Shown: piece by piece, positions 1-5,275 of the stretch
Layout: each line of letters starts with the position of its first letter
How positions within the stretch are numbered: the first letter of the stretch is position 1
Origin: an uncultured Prevotella sp.
Lineage (GTDB): Bacteria > Bacteroidota > Bacteroidia > Bacteroidales > Bacteroidaceae
NCBI GenBank assembly: GCA_946623195.1
Contig: CAMOQW010000093.1
Span: forward strand, 1 to 5,275
Direction of reading: 5' to 3'
DNA: 5,275 nucleotides
Notes under the pieces: model-generated
Databases searched by the model: none
Told to the model about the DNA's origin: nothing
What the model saw: the letters and a program-made list of their open reading frames with translations, nothing else
Program-made: the position numbers and the translations under genes

Positions 1-157
1 GCCGATTCACGGAAGCCTCCTGCCGCCGGGGGTGCTCACGGGCCTCTATCTCCCGCATCACGTCGTTCACGAAATCCTCCGTCACCTCCGTTCTCGGCCG
101 GCGGGCCTCCCGTCGGCGCAGGGCTTCGCGCAGTTCACTGTCATTCCATTCATTCAT
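1..157 (-). CDS. Small highly charged protein following an ECF sigma factor, N-terminal 52 residues (truncated by window edge)
   Basis: Open frame starting with ATG at 157 and running off the left edge without a stop; 52 complete codons are visible. It begins MNEWNDSELREALRRREARR and is extremely charged: 12 Arg, 10 Glu and 3 Asp in 52 residues, with no cysteine and one histidine. The start overlaps the last 8 nt of the sigma factor gene, so the two are almost certainly co-translated. I recognise the 'ELREALRR' opening, followed by a short 'TEDFVNDVM' helix, as typical of small proteins encoded right after ECF sigma genes in Bacteroidales; in those, a membrane segment usually follows, but it would lie outside this window. 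A role as membrane-tethered anti-sigma or sigma modulator is inference from position. The visible part lacks the His-x3-Cys-x2-Cys zinc motif of classical ZAS anti-sigma factors and nothing in it resembles FecR. Confidence 0.75.
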   Translation of the reverse strand, partial: MNEWNDSELREALRRREARRPRTEVTEDFVNDVMREIEAREHPRRQEASVNR

Positions 158-680
158 GTTCGCTTTCGTTTATCATTGTCTGAAGTTTCTTGCGTATTCG
201 ATGCAGTCTGACGCTCAGGGCGTTGGGGTCTGCATCCATGATGTAGGCGATTTCTCGCAGCGGTCGGTCGTCGTAGTAGTAGAGGTGGAGCAGCGTCTGG
301 TCGTCCTCGGCGAGCCTGTCCACGGCCTCCTCCAGTCGGCTGATGCGCTCTTCGCGGTCGGCCGTCGGGTCGCCGTCGGTGGCCGTCGGCAGCACAGCAA
401 ATTCGTCGGCCACATCCGCCGATTCGATGTCCACCGTCCAGCGCCGCTGTCGGCGCAGCCGGTTCAGCGCCTCGCGGTAGGCAATGCGCATCACCCACGT
501 CAGCATCGGCGCATCGCCCCGGTATGTAGGCAGTGCCCGGTAGGCCTTCACGAAGGCATCCTGCGCCACCTCCTCGGCATCCCTCCGGTCGTGCAGCAGC
601 CGTTGGGCCAGTCTGATGACCTCCCCGGCATGTCGGCCCACCATCTGGGCGTATGCTTGTTTGTCGCTGTTCGAACTCAT
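150..680 (-). CDS. ECF-type RNA polymerase sigma factor (sigma-70 family)
   Basis: Complete 176-residue protein, the usual ECF length, made of sigma regions 2 and 4 only. Region 2 covers about residues 10-78: the core-binding helix 'DAEEVAQDAFVKAYRAL' (34-50) is followed by the -10 recognition segment 'YRGDAPMLTWVMRIAYREA' (53-71) and the basic NRLRRQRR (73-80). A polar acidic linker (82-112) leads to region 4 (113-167), whose helix-turn-helix 'PLREIAYIMDADPNALSVR' (140-158) should bind the -35 element, followed by basic RIRKKL. The ATG at 680 gives a full region 2 and is preceded by AT-rich TTTAATAGAG with no clear Shine-Dalgarno. It overlaps the next gene by 8 nt, which suggests a sigma/regulator pair. 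No FecR, SusC or SusD gene is seen beside it, unlike iron- or glycan-linked ECF units of Bacteroidota. The inducing signal and regulon cannot be told from the sequence. Confidence 0.93.
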   Translation of the reverse strand: MSSNSDKQAYAQMVGRHAGEVIRLAQRLLHDRRDAEEVAQDAFVKAYRALPTYRGDAPMLTWVMRIAYREALNRLRRQRRWTVDIESADVADEFAVLPTATDGDPTADREERISRLEEAVDRLAEDDQTLLHLYYYDDRPLREIAYIMDADPNALSVRLHRIRKKLQTMINESEHE

Positions 681-693
681 CTCTATTAAAATG

Positions 694-729
694 ACAGCAC
701 ATCCCGCCGAATATTACAGGATGTGCTGT
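694..729 (-). terminator. Inverted repeat, candidate intrinsic terminator of the upstream operon or leader hairpin of the sigma gene
   Basis: Perfect 11-bp inverted repeat: ACAGCACATCC (694-704) and GGATGTGCTGT (719-729) around a 14-nt loop. It starts 31 nt past the GH28 stop codon in the minus-strand transcript and is followed by CATTTTAAT, a short and interrupted U-run. This fits a weak Rho-independent terminator. The 3' arm also ends only 13 nt before the sigma factor ATG, so the hairpin could instead influence ribosome access to that gene. No convincing Bacteroidota promoter (TTTG / TAnnTTTG) was found in the 80-nt gap, so read-through transcription of the sigma gene remains possible. Confidence 0.55.
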
Positions 730-760
730 TAAAGAATGTTATCGTCCCCGGGGCGTCGCC

Positions 761-2188
761 TCAGTCGGCATCCTCCCTCACTATCAGCGGCCTTGCGTCC
801 GCCTCCGTCGTGTATGCTTCGATACCATCGAAGCTCACCCCGCGCGCATGCCTCACATAAAAACCCTTCGCCGGCAGCGGGCCCCACATCGTGGCCTCGG
901 GATATTCTGCCGCCTTCTCGTCCTGCATGGCCTGCGCTATCCGCGCTATCGAGTCGGCGTTGATGCCGCCGCACTGGTGGATGCTGACGTTCTGCACGTG
1001 GACGTCCTCCACCGGATGCCCCTCCAGTCCCGTGATGCTGCAGCCGTAGCGGCCCGCTTCTCTCACGCGTACATTATTTATATATATACCACGCATCCGT
1101 CCCACCGTCTCTATGCTGTCGGGCTTCTGACTGGCCGCAGCGCCCTCGTTGCCGCCACTCACGCTCTGACCCACGAAGGCATCGGCCCCGCTCTTGCTGA
1201 ACGTCCAGCCGCGTCCGCGGTGGCCCAGTCGCACAAAAATCGGCGACTCCGTGCCCGTCACCGTCAGGTCCGCGACGCTCACATTCTCCATCACGCCGCC
1301 GTCCACAATCTCCAAGGAGAGTGCCGACGTGCCGATGGGCTGCCCGAAGAACCGGCTCGACTGGTCGCTGCTGGGTTTTACGATGATGCCGCGAATCGTG
1401 ATGTTGCGGAAGCCGCCGTTGGTCTCGGTGCCCAGTTTCACGGCATTGCAGTGCGAACTGACGATGCAGTTCTGGATGGTGACATTCTCGCAGAGCCTCG
1501 GCGACGTCGACTTCAGTGTGATGCCGTCGTCGTCCGAGTCGGCTATCACGTCCGACACGATGACGTCGTGACAGCCGTCCAGGTCCAGCGCGTCGTTGTT
1601 GTAGTTGTTGCGGTTCGTCACCCGGATGCCGCTGATGCGCAGTCGGTCGCAGGCCAGGTAGTGCTGCATCCAGCAACCGCTGTTTCTGAGCGTGATGTCG
1701 CGCACCACGATGTTGCGGCTCTGGATGAATCGCAGCAGGTGCGGGCGGGTGATGCCCTCGTCGTTCCACGTCAGTTTGGGGAACACGCGGCCCCGCCCGT
1801 CTATCGTGCCGTAGCCGTCTATCGTCACGTTCTCCACCGAGTCGGCATATATCAGCTGGATGGTCTCCGTGTGGGTGCGCAGCGACTTGTAGTTTGATTT
1901 CATCCGCCGGTAGTCGCGCAGGTCGGTGCTGCCATACAGCGTGGCCCCTAATTCCAAATGCAGATGGACGTTGCTCCGCAGGACGATGGTCCCCGTCACG
2001 AAGCTCCCCGCCGGCACCACCACCCGTCCGCCGCCATCTGCCGAACAGCGGTCTATGCACTGCTGCAATGCGGCGGTACACCTGACCGTCGTATCGCTCT
2101 TGGCGCCATAGTCGGTGATGACGTAGTCGCGTGCCATCGCCCCCAGGCAGCCGCTCAGCAGCAGCCCGCATAGCAGATTGCGAATCAT
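761..2188 (-). CDS. Exported glycoside hydrolase family 28 (polygalacturonase-like) right-handed beta-helix protein
   Basis: 475 residues from the ATG at 2188. That start is chosen because it gives an immediate signal peptide and a 4-nt ATGA overlap with the transporter stop; the frame is open upstream to 2272 but the added residues are only antisense-like sequence inside the transporter gene. After the signal peptide comes the GH28 opening 'YVITDYGAKSD' (22-32) and 'GGGRVVVPAG' (52-61), then successive beta-helix turns with 'NVTIDGYGTIDG' (120-131), 'NNDALDLDGC' (197-206), 'DSDDDGITLKS' (217-227), 'KLGTETNGGF' (251-260), 'ALSLEIVDGG' (289-298), 'PIFVRLG' (316-322) and a C-terminal 'YPEATMWGPLPAKGFYVRH' (429-447). 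GH28 enzymes hydrolyse galacturonan or rhamnogalacturonan linkages by inversion. Here the Asp positions are present but the canonical His motif and the Arg-Ile-Lys motif are not, so substrate and activity are uncertain. A Gly/Ser/Ala-rich insert occupies about 326-362. It probably acts in the periplasm or on the surface on pectin-type glycans (inference). Confidence 0.9.
   Translation of the reverse strand: MIRNLLCGLLLSGCLGAMARDYVITDYGAKSDTTVRCTAALQQCIDRCSADGGGRVVVPAGSFVTGTIVLRSNVHLHLELGATLYGSTDLRDYRRMKSNYKSLRTHTETIQLIYADSVENVTIDGYGTIDGRGRVFPKLTWNDEGITRPHLLRFIQSRNIVVRDITLRNSGCWMQHYLACDRLRISGIRVTNRNNYNNDALDLDGCHDVIVSDVIADSDDDGITLKSTSPRLCENVTIQNCIVSSHCNAVKLGTETNGGFRNITIRGIIVKPSSDQSSRFFGQPIGTSALSLEIVDGGVMENVSVADLTVTGTESPIFVRLGHRGRGWTFSKSGADAFVGQSVSGGNEGAAASQKPDSIETVGRMRGIYINNVRVREAGRYGCSITGLEGHPVEDVHVQNVSIHQCGGINADSIARIAQAMQDEKAAEYPEATMWGPLPAKGFYVRHARGVSFDGIEAYTTEADARPLIVREDAD
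2132..2188 (-). other. Signal peptide of the GH28 protein
   Basis: Residues 1-19: a short basic start (MIRN), a hydrophobic core (LLCGLLLSGCLGA) and AMA just before Arg-Asp-Tyr. Two readings are possible. Signal peptidase I could cut after A17-M18-A19, which places the mature start right at the beta-helix. Alternatively L11-S12-G13-C14 is a formally good lipobox, which would make it a lipoprotein. No acidic cluster follows Cys14, so the Bacteroidota surface-lipoprotein export signal is not evident, and there is no linker before the domain. I lean towards signal peptidase I. Confidence 0.75.
2185..2188 (-). other. ATGA stop/start overlap coupling the OPT transporter to the GH28 gene
   Basis: The transporter's TGA (2187-2185) and the GH28 ATG (2188-2186) share bases in the arrangement ATGA. 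No Shine-Dalgarno-like sequence precedes the GH28 start (AGCCACCAAGCG), which is consistent with termination-reinitiation. The overlap is read directly; coupling is inference. Confidence 0.85.
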
Positions 2189-4065
2189 CGCTTGGTGGCT
2201 TTGACGAAGTAGATAATCAATAGGATGTAGGCTACCAGCGAGCAGACCTCCGACAACGGATTGGCCCACCACTCGCCGTAGTCAAACTGTATGCCGCCAA
2301 AGCGCAACAGGGCGCTCAACACGCCCATCAGGGCACCACCGGCAATGAAGCCCGAGGCTATCAGATTGCCCTGTTCGCCACGGGCCTTGTTGACGGCCTC
2401 GTCTTTCGAGCGCGTGGTGACATACCAGCTGACGGCACCGCCAATGAGCAGCGGCACGTTCAGTTCCATCGGGATAAACATACCCAGGGCAAAAGCCAGT
2501 GCCGGCACCTTGCACAGCGTCAGCACCACGGCAATCACGGCTCCCAGTGCATACAGCGGCCAGGGCGCGCCGACGCCGTTCATCAGCGGGTCGATGACTG
2601 CCGCCATCGCGTTGGCCTGCGGTGCTGCCAGTGCTCCAGAGGCAAAGCCGTAGGTCTCGTTGAGCAGCATCATCACACCGCCCACGGTGGCGGCGCTGAC
2701 CAGTGTGCCGAGGAATTTCCACGTCTCCTGTTTCCGTGGCTGCGTGCCGCACCAGTAACCTATCTTCAAATCAGTAATAAACGAGCCGGCCATCGACAGG
2801 GCTGTGCACACCACACCGCCCATGATGAGTGCTGCCACCATGCCTCCAGTGCCCTTCAGGCCGACGGCCACCATGACGACGGAGGCGAGGATGAGCGTCA
2901 TCAGCGTCATGCCCGACACGGGGTTCGACCCCACGATGGCAATGGCGTTGGCCGCCACGGTGGTAAAGAGGAAAGCAATGACAGCCGTCAGGATGATGGC
3001 TACCGAAGCAAACAGCAGGTTGCCGTCCATCACGCCAAACCAGAAGAAGAGGAACGTGGCAATGAGGGTGACCACAGCTGAAATGGCAATCAGTTTAAAC
3101 GGCAGGTCGCTACTTTCTGCATCCGATGCCGACTCTCCGCCTCCTGCCTTCGTAGCCAGTCCCACGGCGCTCTTGATGACACCCCACGACTTGATGATGC
3201 CGATGATGCCCGCCATCGCAATGGCTCCGATGCCTATCGACTTGCCGTATGAGGTAAATATCTGCTCCGGCGACATCTGACCTACAGCCGTGCTGATGGC
3301 CGGATTCCACTGATTGAGAACGGTATCAGAAAACAGCAGGGCCATGCCCGGCACCACCAGCCACCAGACAAACAGCGAACCGAGCGTAATAATCAGTGCG
3401 TAGCGGAAGCCGATGATATAGCCCAGGCCCAGGACCGCCGCGCCGGTATTGTTCTTGAAGACCAGCTTGGCCTTCTCGGCCACATCGTCGCCAAAGGGCA
3501 ACATGCGGCTGGTCACATTCTCGTTCCACCAGCCGAAGGTGGCCACGATGAAGTCGTAGAGTCCGCCCACCAGTCCGGCAATGAGCAGCGGCTTGGCCTG
3601 ACTGCTGCCCTCGTCGCCACTCTTCAGCACCTGTGTCGTCGCCGTAGCCTCCGGGAAGGGGAACTGCTCCTGCGGAGCCTCCACGAAATACTTGCGGAAT
3701 GGAATCAGAAACAGGATGCCCAGGACTCCTCCCAACAACGAGGCGATGAATATCTTGAGGAAGTCGGCAGACATCTCCGGATACTTGGCCTGCAGGATGT
3801 AGATGGCCGGCAGCGTGAAAATGGCACCGGCCACGACAGCCCCTGAACAGGCACCTATCGACTGGATAATCACATTCTCCTTCAAGGCATTGCTTCGCTT
3901 GGCAGCCGCTGAGACGCCGACGGCGATAATGGCAATGGGGATGGCAGCTTCAAACACCTGACCCACCTTCAGACCCAGGTAGGCGGCAGCAGCCGAAAAG
4001 AGGACAGCCATGAGGACACCCCAGGTGACTGACCATGCATTGACTTCGTTCTTCGTTTGTTTCAT
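2185..4065 (-). CDS. OPT family oligopeptide transporter
   Basis: 626 residues, almost entirely hydrophobic, with well over a dozen predicted membrane segments, as expected of prokaryotic OPT proteins in the inner membrane. Family signatures are visible in order: 'AAYLGLKVGQVFEAAIP' in the first segments (27-43), 'FPFPEATATTQVLKSGDEG' (135-153), 'GSNPVSGMTLMT' (379-390), 'TDLKIGYWCGTQPRKQE' (431-447), 'APQANAMAAV' (481-490) and 'MFIPMELNVPLLIGG' (529-543). A hydrophilic Gly/Ser/Asp-rich loop (308-321) separates the two halves. OPT proteins couple uptake of small peptides, glutathione or metal chelates to cation gradients; the substrate of bacterial members is seldom known. The ATG at 4065 overlaps the C-S lyase stop by 4 nt and the gene's own stop overlaps the GH28 start by 4 nt, so it sits in the middle of a coupled three-gene operon. 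With the lyase upstream, a cysteine-containing peptide or S-conjugate is an attractive but unproven cargo. Confidence 0.93.
   Translation of the reverse strand: MKQTKNEVNAWSVTWGVLMAVLFSAAAAYLGLKVGQVFEAAIPIAIIAVGVSAAAKRSNALKENVIIQSIGACSGAVVAGAIFTLPAIYILQAKYPEMSADFLKIFIASLLGGVLGILFLIPFRKYFVEAPQEQFPFPEATATTQVLKSGDEGSSQAKPLLIAGLVGGLYDFIVATFGWWNENVTSRMLPFGDDVAEKAKLVFKNNTGAAVLGLGYIIGFRYALIITLGSLFVWWLVVPGMALLFSDTVLNQWNPAISTAVGQMSPEQIFTSYGKSIGIGAIAMAGIIGIIKSWGVIKSAVGLATKAGGGESASDAESSDLPFKLIAISAVVTLIATFLFFWFGVMDGNLLFASVAIILTAVIAFLFTTVAANAIAIVGSNPVSGMTLMTLILASVVMVAVGLKGTGGMVAALIMGGVVCTALSMAGSFITDLKIGYWCGTQPRKQETWKFLGTLVSAATVGGVMMLLNETYGFASGALAAPQANAMAAVIDPLMNGVGAPWPLYALGAVIAVVLTLCKVPALAFALGMFIPMELNVPLLIGGAVSWYVTTRSKDEAVNKARGEQGNLIASGFIAGGALMGVLSALLRFGGIQFDYGEWWANPLSEVCSLVAYILLIIYFVKATKR
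4062..4065 (-). other. ATGA stop/start overlap coupling the C-S lyase to the OPT transporter
   Basis: The lyase ends GCATGA and the transporter begins ATGAAACAA, sharing the four bases ATGA. The sequence before the start is A-rich (AATTAAAGTAAACATAGC) without a Shine-Dalgarno core, so reinitiation by ribosomes finishing the lyase is the likely mode of translation (inference). Confidence 0.85.
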
Positions 4066-5249
4066 GCTATGTTTACTTTAATTCTATTCAATGCTTCGAT
4101 GAGCTGGCGGCGCGGACAGGCGATATTGATGCGCAGATAGCCTTCGCCCGACTGCGGGCCGTACATGGTGCCGGGGTTGAGCCATACCTTCGCCTCCTTC
4201 AACAGCTTGTCGCAGTAGGCTGCTACCGCATCGCAGCAGTCGCTGACGTCGACCCATACCAGATAAGTACCTTCCAGGGGCATCACCTTCCACTGGGGCA
4301 GATGCTGCCGGCAGAAGTCGCACAGTGCCTCATAGTTGCCCCAAAGATATTGGTTCAGTTCGTCTATCCAGTCTTCGCTGTCGTTGTAGGCAGCAATGGC
4401 GGCGATGGGACCAAAGGGATTGACGTCGCACACCTCATTGATGTTAATGGCGCGGTCCAGTCGGCGGCGCGTTGCGGCATCCTGACAGATGATGTTGGCT
4501 ATCTGGAGCCCTGCGGTATTAAACGATTTCGACGGGGAGTTGAGAATGACGGCCTCCGGGCACACGGTACCCATCGGACAGAAGGTGTTGCCCGGCATGA
4601 TGAGTTCGCAGTGAATCTCGTCGCTGACGATGCGCACCCCATGACGGCGGCAGATGTCGGCCATCTGCTGCAACTCCTCGCGGCTCCATACGCGGCCCGT
4701 CGGATTATGGGGGTTGCAGAGCAGGAAGACGGTGGCCTTCTCGTCGGCACACCGGGCTTCGAAGTCATGCCAGTCCACCTCGTAGCGGTGGCGGTCCGGA
4801 CAGAAGCGGAGCACGCTCTCGGCCACTTCGCAGCCGTTGTTGCGGATGCTGGAGAAAAAGCAGTTGTAGTCGGGGCTGAGGATGACCACCTTCTCGCCGG
4901 GCATAGTCAGTGCCTTGACGGCACACGACATAGCCGGTACGACACCGGTGGTGTACAGCATCCACTCACGCCGGATGGTCCACCCGTGGCGGCGCTGGAA
5001 CCAACTGATGACGGCCTGGTAGTAGTCATCTTCCACAATAGTATATGCATAAATAGGATGGGCGGCACGCTGCCGGACAGCCTGCTCGATGGCGGGAGCC
5101 ACGCGGAAGTCCATATCGGCCACCCAAAGCGGGATGATTTTCTCGCCCCCTGGCAGAGGCCTGCCCCCCGTTTGTCGGGGGGCATCTGCGTCCCACTTCA
5201 CGCAGCAGGTGCCGCGCCGCTCAATGATTTCGTCGAAATTATATTTCAT
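4062..5249 (-). CDS. patB: PatB/MalY-type PLP-dependent C-S lyase (cystathionine beta-lyase family aminotransferase)
   Basis: 395 residues from ATG at 5249 (MKYNFDEIIERRGT). A TTG three codons upstream is also in frame, but the ATG matches the usual opening of the family. Fold-type I PLP motifs are intact: 'LWVADMDF' (41-48), characteristic of MalY/PatB; 'NPHNPTG' (179-185); 'SDEIH' (209-213) with Asp210 for the pyridine nitrogen; 'SPSKSFN' (238-244) with Lys241 as the expected Schiff-base lysine; and 'GYLRINIACPR' (370-380) with Arg373 for the substrate carboxylate. Family enzymes are cytosolic and cleave cystathionine, cysteine or cysteine S-conjugates to a thiol (or sulfide), pyruvate and ammonia. 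First visible gene of the operon. Oddities: 20 cysteines, including pairs at 15-16 and 338-339, and a Pro/Gly-rich segment (23-35) encoded over a strong hairpin. True cystathionine lyase, general C-S lyase and a MalY-like regulatory role cannot be separated by sequence alone. Confidence 0.9.
   Translation of the reverse strand: MKYNFDEIIERRGTCCVKWDADAPRQTGGRPLPGGEKIIPLWVADMDFRVAPAIEQAVRQRAAHPIYAYTIVEDDYYQAVISWFQRRHGWTIRREWMLYTTGVVPAMSCAVKALTMPGEKVVILSPDYNCFFSSIRNNGCEVAESVLRFCPDRHRYEVDWHDFEARCADEKATVFLLCNPHNPTGRVWSREELQQMADICRRHGVRIVSDEIHCELIMPGNTFCPMGTVCPEAVILNSPSKSFNTAGLQIANIICQDAATRRRLDRAININEVCDVNPFGPIAAIAAYNDSEDWIDELNQYLWGNYEALCDFCRQHLPQWKVMPLEGTYLVWVDVSDCCDAVAAYCDKLLKEAKVWLNPGTMYGPQSGEGYLRINIACPRRQLIEALNRIKVNIA
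5153..5189. repeat. Strong GC-rich inverted repeat inside the 5' part of the C-S lyase gene
   Basis: On the plus strand TGCCCCCCG (5162-5170) and CGGGGGGCA (5176-5184) form a perfect 9-bp stem around the 5-nt loop TTTGT. The stem extends outwards as GCAGA (5153-5157) with TCTGC (5185-5189) after a 4-nt one-sided bulge GGCC (5158-5161), giving 14 paired positions. It falls on codons 21-33, which encode ADAPRQTGGRPLP. It could form in the operon mRNA 60-97 nt after the start codon. Confidence 0.8.
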
Positions 5250-5275
5250 AACTCTCAACTCATACCTCTTACCTC
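5250..5275. repeat. Degenerate heptanucleotide tandem repeat abutting the C-S lyase start codon (runs off the window)
   Basis: On the plus strand the 26 bases after the start codon split into 7-nt units: AACTCTC (5250-5256), AACTCAT (5257-5263), ACCTCTT (5264-5270) and the partial ACCTC (5271-5275), following A-[AC]-C-T-C-[TA]-[CT]. In the mRNA sense these are purine-rich GAGAGTT, ATGAGTT, AAGAGGT, GAGGT, so the lyase's only ribosome-binding candidates (GAGAG, AGAGG) lie inside the repeat. The full extent is not visible. Confidence 0.6.

Noticed and set aside
156..689. Plus-strand open frame (177 codons) opposite the sigma factor
   Set aside because: It exactly shadows the sigma gene, whose minus-strand product has complete regions 2 and 4; the antisense product resembles nothing.
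746..753. CCCCGGGG palindrome after the GH28 stop
   Set aside because: It has no loop and no following U-run; 8 bp is too short to call a functional site.
761..800. Possible frameshift truncating the GH28 C-terminus
   Set aside because: The other two frames past the stop show no continuation of the family pattern, so the end at 'DARPLIVREDAD' is taken as real.
1071..1090. AT-rich ATTATTTATATATATACC stretch in otherwise GC-rich DNA, promoter-like
   Set aside because: It lies inside the GH28 coding frame and encodes the conserved GIYINN segment; no matching upstream element or downstream gene supports a promoter.
1797..1825. Direct repeat CCGTCTATCGT at 1797-1807 and 1815-1825
   Set aside because: It encodes the repeated Thr-Ile-Asp-Gly of neighbouring beta-helix turns, so protein repetition explains it.
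848..1897. Long plus-strand open frame (349 codons) opposite the GH28 gene
   Set aside because: Its translation is rich in Arg, Ala, His and Val without domain patterns; it is the mirror of a GC-rich coding strand, while the minus-strand frame has a signal peptide and GH28 motifs.
2189..2272. Longer N-terminus for the GH28 protein
   Set aside because: It would overlap the transporter by 88 nt and bury the signal peptide behind 28 residues that do not look like a protein N-terminus; the ATGA junction supports 2188.
2804..3280. Plus-strand open frame (158 codons) inside the transporter gene
   Set aside because: Met/Thr/Ala-rich repetitive translation typical of the antisense of hydrophobic membrane segments.
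5250..5258. TTG start three codons upstream for the C-S lyase
   Set aside because: The family opening MKYNFDEII begins at the ATG at 5249, and the TTG lies within the heptad repeat.

Overview
The window reads as a stretch of a GC-rich member of the Bacteroidota, most likely a Prevotella-like Bacteroidales. The grounds are the flavour of the proteins (a GH28-type beta-helix with the 'ALSLEIVDGG' and 'IFVRLG' motifs, a short ECF sigma factor followed by a small highly charged partner), starts that lack strong Shine-Dalgarno sequences, and heptad tandem repeats in intergenic DNA. This is family-level recognition, not a database match. Every gene lies on the minus strand, so the biological order runs from high to low coordinates.

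From right to left: a G/A-rich heptad repeat (5250-5275) abuts the start of a PatB/MalY-type PLP-dependent C-S lyase (4062-5249). This overlaps by 4 nt an OPT-family peptide transporter (2185-4065), which overlaps by 4 nt an exported GH28 family beta-helix glycosidase (761-2188). The two identical ATGA junctions argue for one translationally coupled operon; its promoter lies outside the window. An 11-bp inverted repeat (694-729) in the 80-nt gap is a plausible weak terminator. The next unit is an ECF sigma factor (150-680) overlapping by 8 nt a truncated, highly charged small protein (1-157) that is probably its regulator.

Working hypothesis for the operon: the OPT transporter brings in small peptides, perhaps cysteine-containing ones or S-conjugates, and the cytosolic lyase releases thiol or sulfide, pyruvate and ammonia from the cysteine-type product. 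The exported GH28 enzyme attacks a pectin-like polysaccharide, and why it is coupled to this pair is not evident. No SusC/SusD pair, transposase, tRNA, rRNA or CRISPR array is visible. The less ordinary points are the C-S lyase/OPT/GH28 coupling, a very strong GC hairpin near the 5' end of the lyase gene, the heptad repeat at its start codon, the altered catalytic motifs of the GH28 protein, and the unusual number of cysteines in the lyase.
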